The notes under the pieces were generated by a model. It was not told the origin of the DNA, made no database searches, and saw only the letters and a list, made by a program, of their open reading frames with translations. Positions 15,037-24,054 of a DNA stretch of 63,892 nucleotides are shown here, piece after piece; positions within the stretch are counted from its first letter, which is position 1, and each line of letters begins with the position of its first letter. A program made the position numbers and the translations under genes. The stretch comes from an uncultured bacterium (GTDB lineage: Bacteria; Actinomycetota; Coriobacteriia; Coriobacteriales; Atopobiaceae): assembly GCA_905215465.1 (NCBI GenBank), contig CAJMPT010000009.1:1-63892 (forward strand), given 5' to 3'.

Positions 15037-16584
15037 CTAGTGCTGATCCTTGAGGCGGGCGGCGTGCTCGCGGACGGCGTCCTGGAAGATGTCGCCGTCG
15101 GGGCGGCAGGGGACGAAGTCGTTGCCCTCGTGCTGGCGGGTCTCGTCGCCCTTGGCAAGCAGGCAGACGATGGCCGGGCCGTCGCCCTCGTAGGCGAGCT
15201 CGGTGGCGCGGCGCACGGCGGCCTCGCGGTCAAGGATGACCTCGTAGGGGGTGCCGTCGGGCGTGGCATCGGCCATCTGCTGGCAGATCTCCTCCAGCGG
15301 GTCGTTGGCCGGGTCCTCCTCGGTGTAGATGAGGTAGTCGGCCCACTTGGCGGCCTCCTGTGGCAGCTCCGTGCGGCGCTCGTAGGCCTTGCCTCCGGGC
15401 GCGCCAAAAAGCGCGATGATGCGATATCCCGGGAACTCCTTCTTCACCGACGGGAAGAACCGCTGGTAGGAGAGCTTGTTGTGGGCGTAGTCCACCAGCG
15501 CGGTCACCTTCTGGTCCGGCGTGGAGATAAGCTCCATGCGGCCGGGCACCTTGGCGCGCGAGAGCGGCCCCACGATGTCCTCCTCGGGAATGCCCAGAAG
15601 CTCGCAGATGGCTATTGTCGCCAGCGCGTTGTCGACGTTGAACAGGCCCGGCATGGAGAGGACGCAGCTGCCCTCCCAGCTGGGCGTGTGGGCAACAAAC
15701 TGCACGTAGCCATAGCCGGACTGGATGTCGGAGGCCCAGACGTCAGCGCCCTCGCGCCCCTCCGCAGAGAAGTGCAACACGCGCGGGCAGCGCTCGGCGC
15801 GCTTGGCGATGGCGTTGGCGTGCTCGCAGTCCATGTTGATCACGGCGGAGCGGCAGATGTCAAAGATGCGCAGCTTGCTCTCGAAGTAGTCCTCAAAGTC
15901 CGGGTGCTCGACGGGCGAGATGTGGTCGCGTCCGATGTTCAGGAAGCAGGCCACGTCAAGCGTCAGGCCGAGCACTCGGTCGTACTTGAGGCCCTGGCTT
16001 GAGACCTCCATGTCCATGTAGGGCAGGCCGACCTCGCGGGCGTTGGCCAGGTGGCGCCAGAGGTCGGGGCTCTCCGGGGTGGTGTTGTGGCTCTCGGAGT
16101 TCTCCACGCCGTCGAAGGTGTCGATGGAGCCGATGACGCCCGTGCCGGAGTAGGGCTCCTCGCCGTCCAGGACCGCGCGCAGCATGTACGAGACGGTGGA
16201 CTTGCCCTTGGTGCCGGTGATGCCCACGACCTTGATGTCCTGGTCGGGATGGCCGAAGGCAGCGGCAGAGGCGTAGGCCATGGCGCGACGCAGGTCGGAG
16301 GCCACGAGCGCGGGCACGCTGGGGGCCACCTGCTCCAGGGAGTCTGCGTGCTCCTCGTCGCACAGGTAGGCGACAGCGCCCTTCTCGAGCGCGCTCACGA
16401 GGTAGGCCGGGCGGAATGCCTGGCCCTTGCACACGAAGACGTGCCCCGGGCAGACGACGCGGGAGTCGCAGTCGCAGCCGGTGACGGGCGTGGCGCCCGT
16501 CTCTTGCGTGAGGTTGCGGACCTCGGCGAGCGTCCCCTGCGCGCGGAGAAGCTCGGCGATGCCGCTGAGGTTTGTCGTATTCAT
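15037..16584 (-). CDS. murE: UDP-MurNAc-tripeptide synthetase MurE
   Basis: Cytoplasmic ligase of 515 residues that adds the third amino acid to UDP-MurNAc-L-Ala-D-Glu. Seen: P-loop GITGTKGKSTVSYML, the ligase motif NTTPESPDLW, a central HISPVEHPDFEDYFESK, VPGRMELI and VDYAHNKLS. At the amino-acid-selecting site it reads YTEEDPANDP rather than DNPR, which points to L-lysine (or another non-DAP) addition by analogy with Lys-type MurE. The ATG at 16584 is chosen; the frame stays open upstream but would cross a tRNA gene. Confidence 0.92.
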   Translation of the reverse strand: MNTTNLSGIAELLRAQGTLAEVRNLTQETGATPVTGCDCDSRVVCPGHVFVCKGQAFRPAYLVSALEKGAVAYLCDEEHADSLEQVAPSVPALVASDLRRAMAYASAAAFGHPDQDIKVVGITGTKGKSTVSYMLRAVLDGEEPYSGTGVIGSIDTFDGVENSESHNTTPESPDLWRHLANAREVGLPYMDMEVSSQGLKYDRVLGLTLDVACFLNIGRDHISPVEHPDFEDYFESKLRIFDICRSAVINMDCEHANAIAKRAERCPRVLHFSAEGREGADVWASDIQSGYGYVQFVAHTPSWEGSCVLSMPGLFNVDNALATIAICELLGIPEEDIVGPLSRAKVPGRMELISTPDQKVTALVDYAHNKLSYQRFFPSVKKEFPGYRIIALFGAPGGKAYERRTELPQEAAKWADYLIYTEEDPANDPLEEICQQMADATPDGTPYEVILDREAAVRRATELAYEGDGPAIVCLLAKGDETRQHEGNDFVPCRPDGDIFQDAVREHAARLKDQH

Positions 16585-16655
16585 GGCTCCAGTATACGGC
16601 CGCGCGGCACGGTGAGGGCCGCAAGCCGGGCGTATGGTACACTCGCTCATTGTTC

Positions 16656-16731
16656 GGGCGATTGGCGCAGTGGCTAGCGCAGGTGCTTTACACGCACAAG
16701 GTCGGGGGTTCGAACCCCTCATCGCCCACCA
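16656..16731 (+). tRNA. tRNA-Val (anticodon TAC)
   Basis: 76 nt with CCA encoded; acceptor GGGCGAT/ATCGCCC; anticodon 16689-16691 in TTTACAC; T arm CGGGG-TTCGAAC-CCCTC. It is read opposite to murE, and 61 bases before rph. Confidence 0.96.
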
Positions 16732-16792
16732 TAAGAATCCGGCCCTCGGCCCGCGCTCGCGGCCGGGGGCCTTGTTGGATGAAAGGACTCCC

Positions 16793-17569
16793 GTGCCCAT
16801 CATCATCAAAAACCCGGCAGGCTCCTCGGCCGACGCGTCCGGCGAGAAGCCCGCGCGCAGCTTTGGCCGCGCTGCGGATCAGATGCGCCCGGTCACGCTG
16901 ACCCCCGGCGTCATCAAGAACGCAGGCGGCTCCTGCATGGCGGAGTTCGGCGACACGCGCGTGCTGTGCTGCGCGACCGTGGAGGAGTGCGTGCCGCGCT
17001 GGCGCAAGGGCCAGGGCGCCGGCTGGGTCACCGCCGAGTACGCCATGCTCCCTGCCAGCACCAACCGCCGCACCCCGCGCGAGTACAAGGGCCGCAAGGG
17101 CCGCTCCATGGAGATCGAGCGCCTCATCGGCCGCAGCCTGCGCGCCGTTTGCCGCCTGGACAAGCTGGGGGAGTACACCATCACCCTGGACTGCGACGTC
17201 ATCCAGGCAGACGGCGGCACCCGCACCGCCTCCGTCACGGGCGCCTGGGTTGCCCTGCACGATGCCCTCATGGGCCTGGTGGACGCCGGCAAGCTGCCGC
17301 GCCTGCCCCTGACCGGCCAGGTCGCGGCCGTGTCCTGCGGCGTCGTGGCCGGCCAGCCCCTGCTTGACCTGGACTACCCCGAGGACAGCCATGCGGACGT
17401 TGACCTCAACCTGGTCTGCACGGACGCCGGTGGCATCGTGGAGGTCCAGGCCACCGGCGAGCGCTCCACCCTCAGCCGCGCCGAGCTGGACGCCCTTCTG
17501 GACATGGGCCAGGCCGGCGTCGCGCACCTCATCGAGCTCCAGAACCAGGTCACCGGCTTCAGGGCGTAA
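16793..17569 (+). CDS. rph: Ribonuclease PH
   Basis: 258-residue phosphorolytic 3'-5' exoribonuclease that trims tRNA 3' ends. Seen: the RNase PH core RVLCCATVEECVPRW, VTAEYAMLPASTNRR, the conserved RSLRAVCRLDKLGEYTI and LDCDVIQADGGTRTAS, and an LDYPEDSHADVDLN active-site segment. The start is GTG (after AAAGGA) just behind tRNA-Val. It is followed 20 bases later by rdgB, the widespread rph-rdgB pairing. Confidence 0.95.
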   Translation: MPIIIKNPAGSSADASGEKPARSFGRAADQMRPVTLTPGVIKNAGGSCMAEFGDTRVLCCATVEECVPRWRKGQGAGWVTAEYAMLPASTNRRTPREYKGRKGRSMEIERLIGRSLRAVCRLDKLGEYTITLDCDVIQADGGTRTASVTGAWVALHDALMGLVDAGKLPRLPLTGQVAAVSCGVVAGQPLLDLDYPEDSHADVDLNLVCTDAGGIVEVQATGERSTLSRAELDALLDMGQAGVAHLIELQNQVTGFRA

Positions 17570-17589
17570 GCCAGAAAGGAAGCAGCCCA

Positions 17590-18207
17590 ATGATTGACAT
17601 CAACTCCCTTGACCCCCAGAAGACCGTGGTCGTGGCCACGGGCAACGCGCACAAGGTCGTGGAGATAGAGGCCATTCTCTCCGAGTTCATGCCCGGCGTG
17701 CGCTTTGTGGCCCTCGGCGAGCTGGGAGACTTCCCCGATCCGGTGGAGGACGGCGCGGACTTCTATGAGAACGCCGTCATCAAGGCGCGCGCCGCCCAGG
17801 CCGCGACGGGCCTTCCCATGGCCGTGGCCGATGACTCGGGCCTGTGCGTGGATGCCCTGGGCGGCGCCCCGGGCATCCTCTCGGCGCGCTGGGCCGGCGA
17901 GCACGGAAACGATGCCGCCAACAACCAGAAGCTGCTGAACGAGCTTGCCGGCGTGGCCGATGCCGACCGCACGGCGCACTTCCACTCCAGCGTGGTGCTG
18001 GTCCGCGGCCAGGAGGTCCTGCGCGGCGACAGTGACATCCAGGGCACCATCGGCCGTGAGCCCCAGGGCTCCAACGGCTTTGGCTATGACCCGCTCTTCT
18101 GGCCCGCGCAGACCCCAGGCCGCACCATGGCAGAGCTCGGCCCCGTCGAGAAGAACCACCTCTCGCACCGCTTCCATGCGCTTAAGGACCTGGCCTCCAA
18201 GCTCTAG
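17590..18207 (+). CDS. rdgB: Non-canonical purine NTP pyrophosphatase RdgB/HAM1
   Basis: 205 residues; removes dITP, XTP and similar nucleotides from the pool. Seen: VVVATGNAHKVVEIEAIL at the N-terminus, ADDSGLCVDALGGAPGILSA in the middle, and GSNGFGYDPLF with LSHRFHALK at the end, all HAM1 signatures. It follows rph with AAAGGAAG ahead of the ATG, and its transcript probably ends at the terminator at 18285. Confidence 0.95.
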   Translation: MIDINSLDPQKTVVVATGNAHKVVEIEAILSEFMPGVRFVALGELGDFPDPVEDGADFYENAVIKARAAQAATGLPMAVADDSGLCVDALGGAPGILSARWAGEHGNDAANNQKLLNELAGVADADRTAHFHSSVVLVRGQEVLRGDSDIQGTIGREPQGSNGFGYDPLFWPAQTPGRTMAELGPVEKNHLSHRFHALKDLASKL

Positions 18208-18284
18208 GGCGGCAGGCGCCATGGGCTTCTCGCCAGGGTGGCATCAGGAAAGAAATACCAGCTCAGAGTATTTGTCGCCAAGGT

Positions 18285-18324
18285 GTGCCGCTTGCCTGAA
18301 AGTCATGGCAAGCGGCACTTTTTT
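18285..18324 (+). terminator. Terminator after rph-rdgB
   Basis: 12-bp perfect stem GTGCCGCTTGCC/GGCAAGCGGCAC with a ten-base loop, followed by six T residues. Confidence 0.94.
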
Positions 18325-18451
18325 GCGGCATGATGGTGCCGACCGGGCGCGTCCCGGGCCGCCATGGACGGGCAGGGGCCTCGACGTGGCGGGTGCGTCT
18401 CACCGTCTTTGCGACCTCGCCCTGGTGGCCGCCAACAGAAGGGGTGCACCC

Positions 18452-19186
18452 ATGAAGATCGTTCGTGCAAAAGACTACGCAGACATGAGCCGCAAGGCCG
18501 CCAACCTCATCTCCGCGCAGGTCATCCTCAAGCCCGACTGCGTGCTTGGCCTGGCTACCGGCAGCACGCCCATCGGCGCCTACAAGCAGCTCGCCGAGTG
18601 GTACCAGAAGGGCGACGTGGACTTCTCCCAGGTCAGCACCTACAACCTGGACGAGTATCGCGGCCTCTCCCACGATGACCCGCAGAGCTACCACTACTTC
18701 ATGCGCGACAACTTCTTCAACCACATCAACATCGACATCAACAACACGCACGTGCCCGACGGCGCCAACCCCGACGCCGCTGCCGCCTGCACCGAGTACG
18801 ATGCCATGGTTGCCGCCGCTGGCTATCCTGATCTGCAGCTCCTTGGCATTGGCAACAACGGCCACATTGGCTTCAACGAGCCGGACGACCACTTCTCCAA
18901 GGGCACGCACTGCGTCGACCTCACCGAGAGCACCATCGAGGCCAACAGCCGCCTCTTTGACAGCATCGACCAAGTCCCGCGCCAGGCCTACACCATGGGC
19001 ACCCAGACCATCATGTACGCCCGCATGATCGTCATCGTGGCTAACGGCGAGAAGAAGGCCCAGTCCGTGCGTGACATGTGCTTTGGCCCGGTTACCCCGC
19101 AGTGCCCCGCGTCCATCCTGCAGCTGCACACCAACTGCGTCGTGGTCGCCGACGAGGCCGCCCTCGCCCTCTGCCCGCAGGCTTAG
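18452..19186 (+). CDS. nagB: Glucosamine-6-phosphate deaminase
   Basis: 244-residue enzyme converting glucosamine-6-phosphate to fructose-6-phosphate and ammonia. Seen: LGLATGSTPIGAYKQL (phosphate loop), STYNLDEYRGLSHDDPQSYH (catalytic Asp region), LLGIGNNGHIGFNEP and the closing ILQLHTNCVVVADEAA. Monocistronic here, without nagA next to it. The start follows AGAAGGGG, and a terminator lies inside the repeat element just downstream. Confidence 0.96.
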   Translation: MKIVRAKDYADMSRKAANLISAQVILKPDCVLGLATGSTPIGAYKQLAEWYQKGDVDFSQVSTYNLDEYRGLSHDDPQSYHYFMRDNFFNHINIDINNTHVPDGANPDAAAACTEYDAMVAAAGYPDLQLLGIGNNGHIGFNEPDDHFSKGTHCVDLTESTIEANSRLFDSIDQVPRQAYTMGTQTIMYARMIVIVANGEKKAQSVRDMCFGPVTPQCPASILQLHTNCVVVADEAALALCPQA

Positions 19187-19230
19187 GGGCCGCAAGGCTC
19201 GGTTGGCCCCCTGGGCCACCCTCCCCTTGC

Positions 19231-19364
19231 GTTTTGGGTTCGCGGTTTGCGGACCGCGTGCAAGCCATAACAGAAGCGCCGCAGGTCAAAAGGCCTGCGG
19301 CGCTTTTCGTTTGTCTCGTCTGGCGAGAAGTACGAACCCAAATCGGTAGGGGATTTGGGTTCGG
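19231..19364. repeat. Dispersed palindromic repeat, copy A
   Basis: Begins GTTTTGGGTTCGCGGTTT (19231-19248) and ends with the inverted pair CGAACCCAAATCGG (19333-19346)/GATTTGGGTTCGG (19352-19364). The same ordered blocks recur at 23815-24054. The nagB terminator sits inside it. Confidence 0.7.
19272..19306 (+). terminator. Terminator after nagB
   Basis: Stem AGCGCCGCAGG/CCTGCGGCGCT, eight-base loop, then TTTC. Confidence 0.85.
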
Positions 19365-19382
19365 CTGGGATTGGCGGGCGCG

Positions 19383-20462
19383 TTACACGTTCAGGACGGT
19401 GAGGTCCTTGCTGTAGTGGTTGAGGACCTCGCAGCCGTCGGCGGTCACGATGACCAGGTCCTCGACGCGCACGCCGATGTCGCCGGGCAGGTAGATGCCG
19501 GGCTCGATGGAGAAGACCTGCCCCTCGCGTACGGGCTCGTCGTGTGTGGCGGAGACGTCGCCCGGCTCGTGGTCGACAAGGCCAATCTGGTGGCCCAGGC
19601 GGTGCGTGAAGTACTCGCCCCAGCCGGCGTCCTCGATGACCTTGCGTGCGGTGAGGTCTATCTCGGCGAACGTCACGCCGGGTCGGACGACCTTCTCGGC
19701 GGCCTCGTTGGCGCGGCGCACGGTCTCGTAGACGGCACGCTGGTGCTCGGTGGGCTCGGCAGTGAAGAACGTGCGGGTCATGTCGGAGCAGTACCAGTCC
19801 TGCTTGCAACCCACGTCAAAGAGGACGACGTCACCGCGGGTGAAGACGGTGCCGTCGGGGCCGTGGTGCGGGTCCGCGCCGTTTGCGCCAAAGCTCACGA
19901 TGGGCGCAAATGAGTGGTCCTGGGCGCCCAGGCGGCGATACTCGCCCAGGAGGCCGTCGGCAATCTCCAGCTCGGTCACGCCGGGGCGCACCTGGGAGAT
20001 GAGCCACTCCATGGCGGCGTCGTTGGTGGCGGAGGCGCGGCGCATGAGCTCCTGCTCGCAGGCGTCCTTGATGGAGCGGGCGTCGTCGATGGCGCCGCTG
20101 GCTAGGCGGAAGCCCGTCGCGCAGCCGGCGTCCATGAGGGGGACGAGCCAACGCGCGGCCAGCTCCTTGTCCACGCCGAGGGGCTTCTTGTGGTCGGTGA
20201 CCTGGGCCACGAGCGCCACCGGGTCGTCGGTGTCGCTGAAGGTGCGGACGTCCTCGCAGGCGCCGTCGGCCTCCGGGAAGAGGTGGTTCAGGAAGAGCGT
20301 CGGGGTGCCATCGGCGGGGACAAAGAGCGCAAGGAAGCGCTCGTAGGGCTCGGTGTAGTAGCCGCACAGCCACCAGATTGAGAGCGGGTCGACGAGAAGT
20401 GCCTGCTCAAGGTCCTGGCTCTTGAGGTTGGCTCTGACCTTTGCAAGACGTTCCTGGTTCAT
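19383..20462 (-). CDS. M24-family metallopeptidase (Xaa-Pro aminopeptidase/dipeptidase)
   Basis: 359-residue cytoplasmic peptidase with the creatinase-like N-domain and the 'pita-bread' M24 catalytic domain. Metal ligands are visible in VVLFDVGCKQDWYCSDMTRT (two Asp), HRLGHQIGLVDHEPG (His) and FSIEPGIYLPG plus GVRVEDLVIV (two Glu). It probably cleaves X-Pro peptides. The start is the ATG after AAAGGA; a longer reading to 20546 lacks support. Monocistronic. Confidence 0.93.
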   Translation of the reverse strand: MNQERLAKVRANLKSQDLEQALLVDPLSIWWLCGYYTEPYERFLALFVPADGTPTLFLNHLFPEADGACEDVRTFSDTDDPVALVAQVTDHKKPLGVDKELAARWLVPLMDAGCATGFRLASGAIDDARSIKDACEQELMRRASATNDAAMEWLISQVRPGVTELEIADGLLGEYRRLGAQDHSFAPIVSFGANGADPHHGPDGTVFTRGDVVLFDVGCKQDWYCSDMTRTFFTAEPTEHQRAVYETVRRANEAAEKVVRPGVTFAEIDLTARKVIEDAGWGEYFTHRLGHQIGLVDHEPGDVSATHDEPVREGQVFSIEPGIYLPGDIGVRVEDLVIVTADGCEVLNHYSKDLTVLNV

Positions 20463-20636
20463 GGGGTGTCCTTTCTGTCGTGCGTTCACAGGCATTGTAT
20501 GTCGCGCGCCGCCTTGGGCGGCCGTGTTCTTGTCGTGGGGAAGCACTAAAGGCGTGCAAGGTCAATACCGTTTGCGGGTATCATTTAGAATCGTATATGA
20601 CTGTTTACCGCCCAAGCTGGGCGTTGGAGGGTATCC

Positions 20637-20933
20637 ATGGAGAACGAGATTCCGTCCGTCAACCGCGTTGACGAAATCAAAGACCGACTCAGGGACCTCG
20701 AGGGCCAGCGCATCAAGGTCCGTGCCAACATGGGTCGCTCTCGCATCGTCGAGCGCGCCGGCACCCTCGTGCACGTGCACCCCTCCCTCTTTGTGGTCGA
20801 GGTCGAGGAACGCCGCGGCCGCACCGCCCGTCAGTCCTACCAGTACGTGGACATCCTGACTGGCACCGTGGAGCTGTTTGACATTGACTCCGGCGAGCGC
20901 ATCTTTGACTACGTGGCCGAGGAGCAGCAGTAG
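20637..20933 (+). CDS. veg: Veg-family protein
   Basis: 98 residues, homologous to Bacillus Veg (biofilm/spore-outgrowth-linked small protein of unclear biochemistry). The hallmark is KVRANMGRSRIVERAGTLV, then HPSLFVVEVEE, SYQYVDILTGTVELF. It is followed by ispE, as in Firmicutes (veg-ispE), which supports the call. The binding site GGAGGG precedes the ATG. Confidence 0.9.
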   Translation: MENEIPSVNRVDEIKDRLRDLEGQRIKVRANMGRSRIVERAGTLVHVHPSLFVVEVEERRGRTARQSYQYVDILTGTVELFDIDSGERIFDYVAEEQQ

Positions 20934-20946
20934 GAAGGCCTAGGAC

Positions 20947-21828
20947 ATGCCAGGTCGCCAGACTGTCCAGACACCTTGCAAAATCAATCTTCACCTGGGG
21001 ATTCACTCCCAGCTTGACGAGCGCGGGTATCACCGTGTGGACTCCGTCATGGCGCCTGTCGGCCTGTTTGACACCATCGTCATAGAGGACGCGCCCGCGC
21101 TTTCCGTCACGCACGAGCCCGCGCTGTGCGTGCCGCCCCAGAAGACCACGGTCTGGAAGGCCGCCTGCCTTCTGGCCGAGGAGCTGGGCGTGGAGCCTGC
21201 CGTGAGCATCACCGTGACCGCCCGCATCCCCGAGAAGGCCGGCCTGGGCGGCTCGTCTGCGGACGCCGGCGCCACCCTCCGCGCGCTGGCCGAGCGCTGG
21301 GGCGCAGAGCCGCTCGATCCGCGCGTTGTTGCAGTCGCCCGCCGTGTGGGCGCCGACGTGGCTTTCTTCCTTGACCCGGTGCCGTCGCTGCACCTGGGCG
21401 CGGGGGACGTCCTCACGGAGCGCTTCTTTGAGCTGGCCCTGCCCGTGGCGTTGGTCATGCCCGAGGGCGAGGGCGTCTCCGCTAAGGCCGCCTACGACGA
21501 GTTTGATCGCGAGCCCAGTGCGCCCGCCGCCTACGCCCCCATCTGCGAGGCCCTGCGCGCCGGCGATGCCACGGGCGTGGGCGGGCTTCTCTACAACAAC
21601 CTGGCGCCGGCCGCAAAGCGCCTGCAGCCGGGATGCGCCGAGGTCGAGGCCTGGATGGCCGAGCAGCCTGAGGCCCTCACCGCCATGGTGACTGGCTCCG
21701 GTAGCTGCGTCTTTGCGGTCTGCGAGAGTCTTGCTGCCGCCCGCGCGCTGGCCGACCGAGCGGCGCGTGACCACAGTTGGTGGTCTTTTGCCACATTGAC
21801 GGTTGGCGAGCCGAAAGAAGTCTGCTAG
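20947..21828 (+). CDS. ispE: 4-diphosphocytidyl-2-C-methyl-D-erythritol kinase
   Basis: GHMP kinase of the MEP isoprenoid pathway, 293 residues. Seen: TPCKINLHLGIH, ARIPEKAGLGGSSADAGATL (ATP loop), RRVGADVAFFLDPVPSLHLG and MVTGSGSCVFAVCES. It starts 13 bases after veg with AGGAAGG ahead. ispD and ispF lie at 35.1-36.4 kb, so three MEP steps are encoded in the window. Confidence 0.95.
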   Translation: MPGRQTVQTPCKINLHLGIHSQLDERGYHRVDSVMAPVGLFDTIVIEDAPALSVTHEPALCVPPQKTTVWKAACLLAEELGVEPAVSITVTARIPEKAGLGGSSADAGATLRALAERWGAEPLDPRVVAVARRVGADVAFFLDPVPSLHLGAGDVLTERFFELALPVALVMPEGEGVSAKAAYDEFDREPSAPAAYAPICEALRAGDATGVGGLLYNNLAPAAKRLQPGCAEVEAWMAEQPEALTAMVTGSGSCVFAVCESLAAARALADRAARDHSWWSFATLTVGEPKEVC

Positions 21829-21843
21829 ACTTCTCCCTTGCAT

Positions 21844-21920
<77 letters not shown>

Positions 21921-21929
21921 CGAATGCAC

Positions 21930-21961
21930 AAGGCCGTCGGCATCTGCTGGCGGCCTTTTTC
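21930..21961 (+). terminator. Terminator of tRNA-Pro
   Basis: AAGGCCG pairs with CGGCCTT and is followed by TTT and TCTT. Confidence 0.8.
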
Positions 21962-22023
21962 TTGCCGCGCCTGGCCCTTGTGCCGCCTAGAATGAGGCAA
22001 ACTGCCCGAGAGGGGAGGGTGCC

Positions 22024-23469
22024 ATGGGCGAGATGACCAAGTTCGAAGGTGGCTTTGGCTCCGTGCGCCCGATTGTCTCCCTCTCCCTGTTCTACGTGCT
22101 GTTTCTCTCGGCCAAGCTCCTGTTTGCCGAGCGCCTTGCGGCTTTCCTGCCGCCCGATGTCGTGGCCTACGTGAAGTCCCTCGCCGCCACCACGAGCTTG
22201 GTGGGCTTCCTGCTGTACGCACTTGCCCGCGCCCACGTGGCGCAGATCGATCCGCTGCTCCACGCCTCGGGAACGCTGGCTGCGGTGGGGTTGCTCGTCA
22301 CCTCGTTTGCGCCCACCGACGCGCCTCTGTTTGTCAGTGGGCCGGCGACCATGCTGCTCGTCGGCTTCGGTGGCGCGTCGGTCCACGAGGCTCTGGCTAG
22401 GCGCTTTGCCGATGGCCCGGGCATCGCGCGCGCAATCGGCTTTGCGTACGCCGCCGGCATCGTGGCGCAGTGCCTGCTCCAGGCGGCGGTGCCCGGCCCG
22501 CTGACGCTGGCGCTCCTGCTCGTGGCCCCCGCGGCCCTCATGCCGCTCATGGCGGGCAAGAGCCTTGCCGAGGACGGCGTTGGCCTGGAGGAGCCGTCCG
22601 CCCCCGACGCGGGCCGCCCTCTGAGGGGCATCGCCCTTCTCGCCGCACTGATAGCCCTCATGACCTGCGTGTTCTCAACTTTTGACGTTAACCTGGCGAG
22701 CGCGTACGCAAACGGCCTGGTTGACCTGGGAATCTGGACCAGGCCCTTCCTGGCAATCTCCGCCCTTGTCGCCGGCGAGGTCACGGATCGGCTTGACCAC
22801 CGCTGGGAGCCGGGTCTCATGGCGGTGGTGACCACGCTCACGAGCTTTGCCGTCTTTGCTGTCTTGCAGGGTGCTCCGTGGGGCCTGGCCAGCGCCGTCT
22901 TCTATCTGGGCTCCGGCTTCTTCCTGGTGTTCTACACCTCTGCCTTCATGCTCGTGGCCCGAGAGTCCGGCCGCTACGCGCTATGGTCGGGCATGGGACA
23001 CGTGCTCAACAGCGCCTGCTCGCTGCTGGTGGCCGCGCCGGCACTGGCCCTGGTCTCCGAGGAGCGTGCCCTCACCGAGACGGCCGTCATTCTGGCGATT
23101 CTTGCGGCAATGCTCGCCGTGACCTTCCTGGTCATTCTGGGCCCGCGCCCGGAGCCGGCCCTTCCACAGTTTGACGAGAGGGACGTGCCCGCGCCGGCCG
23201 TCCTTGCCCCAACGAGCGACGAGCGCCTTGCCGCCTTTGCGGTGCAGTTTGCCCTCACCGAACGCGAGGCTGAGGTTCTCCAGGCCATGGTGACCTCGCG
23301 ACAGAGCGTTCAAGACCTCGCGCGCACGCTGTGCCTTTCTCGCACGGCGTTCTATCGGCACGTGGCCAGCATGAACGCCAAGACCGGCACCGCAAACCGT
23401 GTCGAGCTCATCCACTTCTTCTTTGATTGGGCGCCCGAGGCCCAGGATGGTACATCTGACCAGGCCTGA
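22024..23469 (+). CDS. Membrane-bound LuxR-family transcriptional regulator
   Basis: 481 residues. Residues 1-380 form about eleven or twelve hydrophobic segments arranged like a small MFS/sensor transporter. The C-terminus (about 405-475) is a LuxR-type helix-turn-helix: FALTEREAEVLQAMVTSRQS, VQDLARTLCLSRTAFYRHV, then MNAKTGTANRVELIHFF. This architecture is characteristic of Coriobacteriia (Eggerthella/Olsenella), where such one-component regulators are numerous and mostly uncharacterised. No receiver domain is seen. Target genes are not obvious from the neighbours. Confidence 0.93.
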   Translation: MGEMTKFEGGFGSVRPIVSLSLFYVLFLSAKLLFAERLAAFLPPDVVAYVKSLAATTSLVGFLLYALARAHVAQIDPLLHASGTLAAVGLLVTSFAPTDAPLFVSGPATMLLVGFGGASVHEALARRFADGPGIARAIGFAYAAGIVAQCLLQAAVPGPLTLALLLVAPAALMPLMAGKSLAEDGVGLEEPSAPDAGRPLRGIALLAALIALMTCVFSTFDVNLASAYANGLVDLGIWTRPFLAISALVAGEVTDRLDHRWEPGLMAVVTTLTSFAVFAVLQGAPWGLASAVFYLGSGFFLVFYTSAFMLVARESGRYALWSGMGHVLNSACSLLVAAPALALVSEERALTETAVILAILAAMLAVTFLVILGPRPEPALPQFDERDVPAPAVLAPTSDERLAAFAVQFALTEREAEVLQAMVTSRQSVQDLARTLCLSRTAFYRHVASMNAKTGTANRVELIHFFFDWAPEAQDGTSDQA

Positions 23470-23574
23470 TTCCTAATTTGGGACGTTTGTAAACTGGCGC
23501 GCCATCCCTGCGTGACCGACCATCGAGCTTGGATTGAACGGCTGGTTCAGGCGAGAAGTGCAAGGAGGACTCTC

Positions 23575-23802
23575 ATGAGGACGACGTCAAGAATGCACTG
23601 GAACGTTCCGAGTGCGACCGTGGGGAGGATCTTTCTGGTCGCCATTGCGCTGGACGATGACGCGGCGCTGGGCCGCGCCAGCGCGGGGGAGGGCCGGGAG
23701 CGCCAAGCCCGTCTCGAGGACGTGGCGCGCAGCGTCTTTGCCCTTCCGGGGCGCCCCCGCATCTCTCGCGGCCGCCCGCTGCGGTGCCAACGGGGTGCTT
23801 AA
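23575..23802 (+). CDS. Hypothetical small protein (doubtful)
   Basis: 75 codons from an ATG with an excellent AAGGAGG eight bases upstream. The product is basic and Arg/Ala-rich with no recognisable domain (LDDDAALGRASAGEG, then RARLEDVARSVFALPG-like text), so it may be a gene remnant. A frame on the opposite strand is also open. Only the binding site argues for translation. Confidence 0.3.
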   Translation: MRTTSRMHWNVPSATVGRIFLVAIALDDDAALGRASAGEGRERQARLEDVARSVFALPGRPRISRGRPLRCQRGA

Positions 23803-23814
23803 CCGGGGATAAAA

Positions 23815-24054
23815 AACGTTTTGGGTTCGCGGTTTTGGACGCGCCGGCAAGGCCCGTTAAGAAAACCGCAGGTCAGCAGCGTGCCGCCAATTTTGGCCGC
23901 CCCTAATCGCCCTGGCCCCGAACCCAAATCGGATATTGATTTGGGTTCGGGGCCGAGTTCGTTTGAGGGGAGTCCTTCTGCGGCCACCTCATCTATCAGG
24001 CATTCCTTGCAGCCGGCTCTAGCACGAGTGCCAATCGCCGAACCCAAAACGTGT
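23815..24054. repeat. Dispersed palindromic repeat, copy B (larger, flanked by inverted repeats)
   Basis: The outer 14-base inverted repeat ACGTTTTGGGTTCG (23816-23829)/CGAACCCAAAACGT (24039-24052) encloses an inner pair CGAACCCAAATCGG (23919-23932)/GATTTGGGTTCGG (23938-23950). The left block and inner pair match copy A. No ORF is inside, so it resembles a non-autonomous palindromic element. Confidence 0.7.

Noticed and set aside
16585..16809. N-terminal extension of murE
   Set aside because: It would be translated from the complement of the tRNA-Val gene; the ATG at 16584 gives a normal MurE start.
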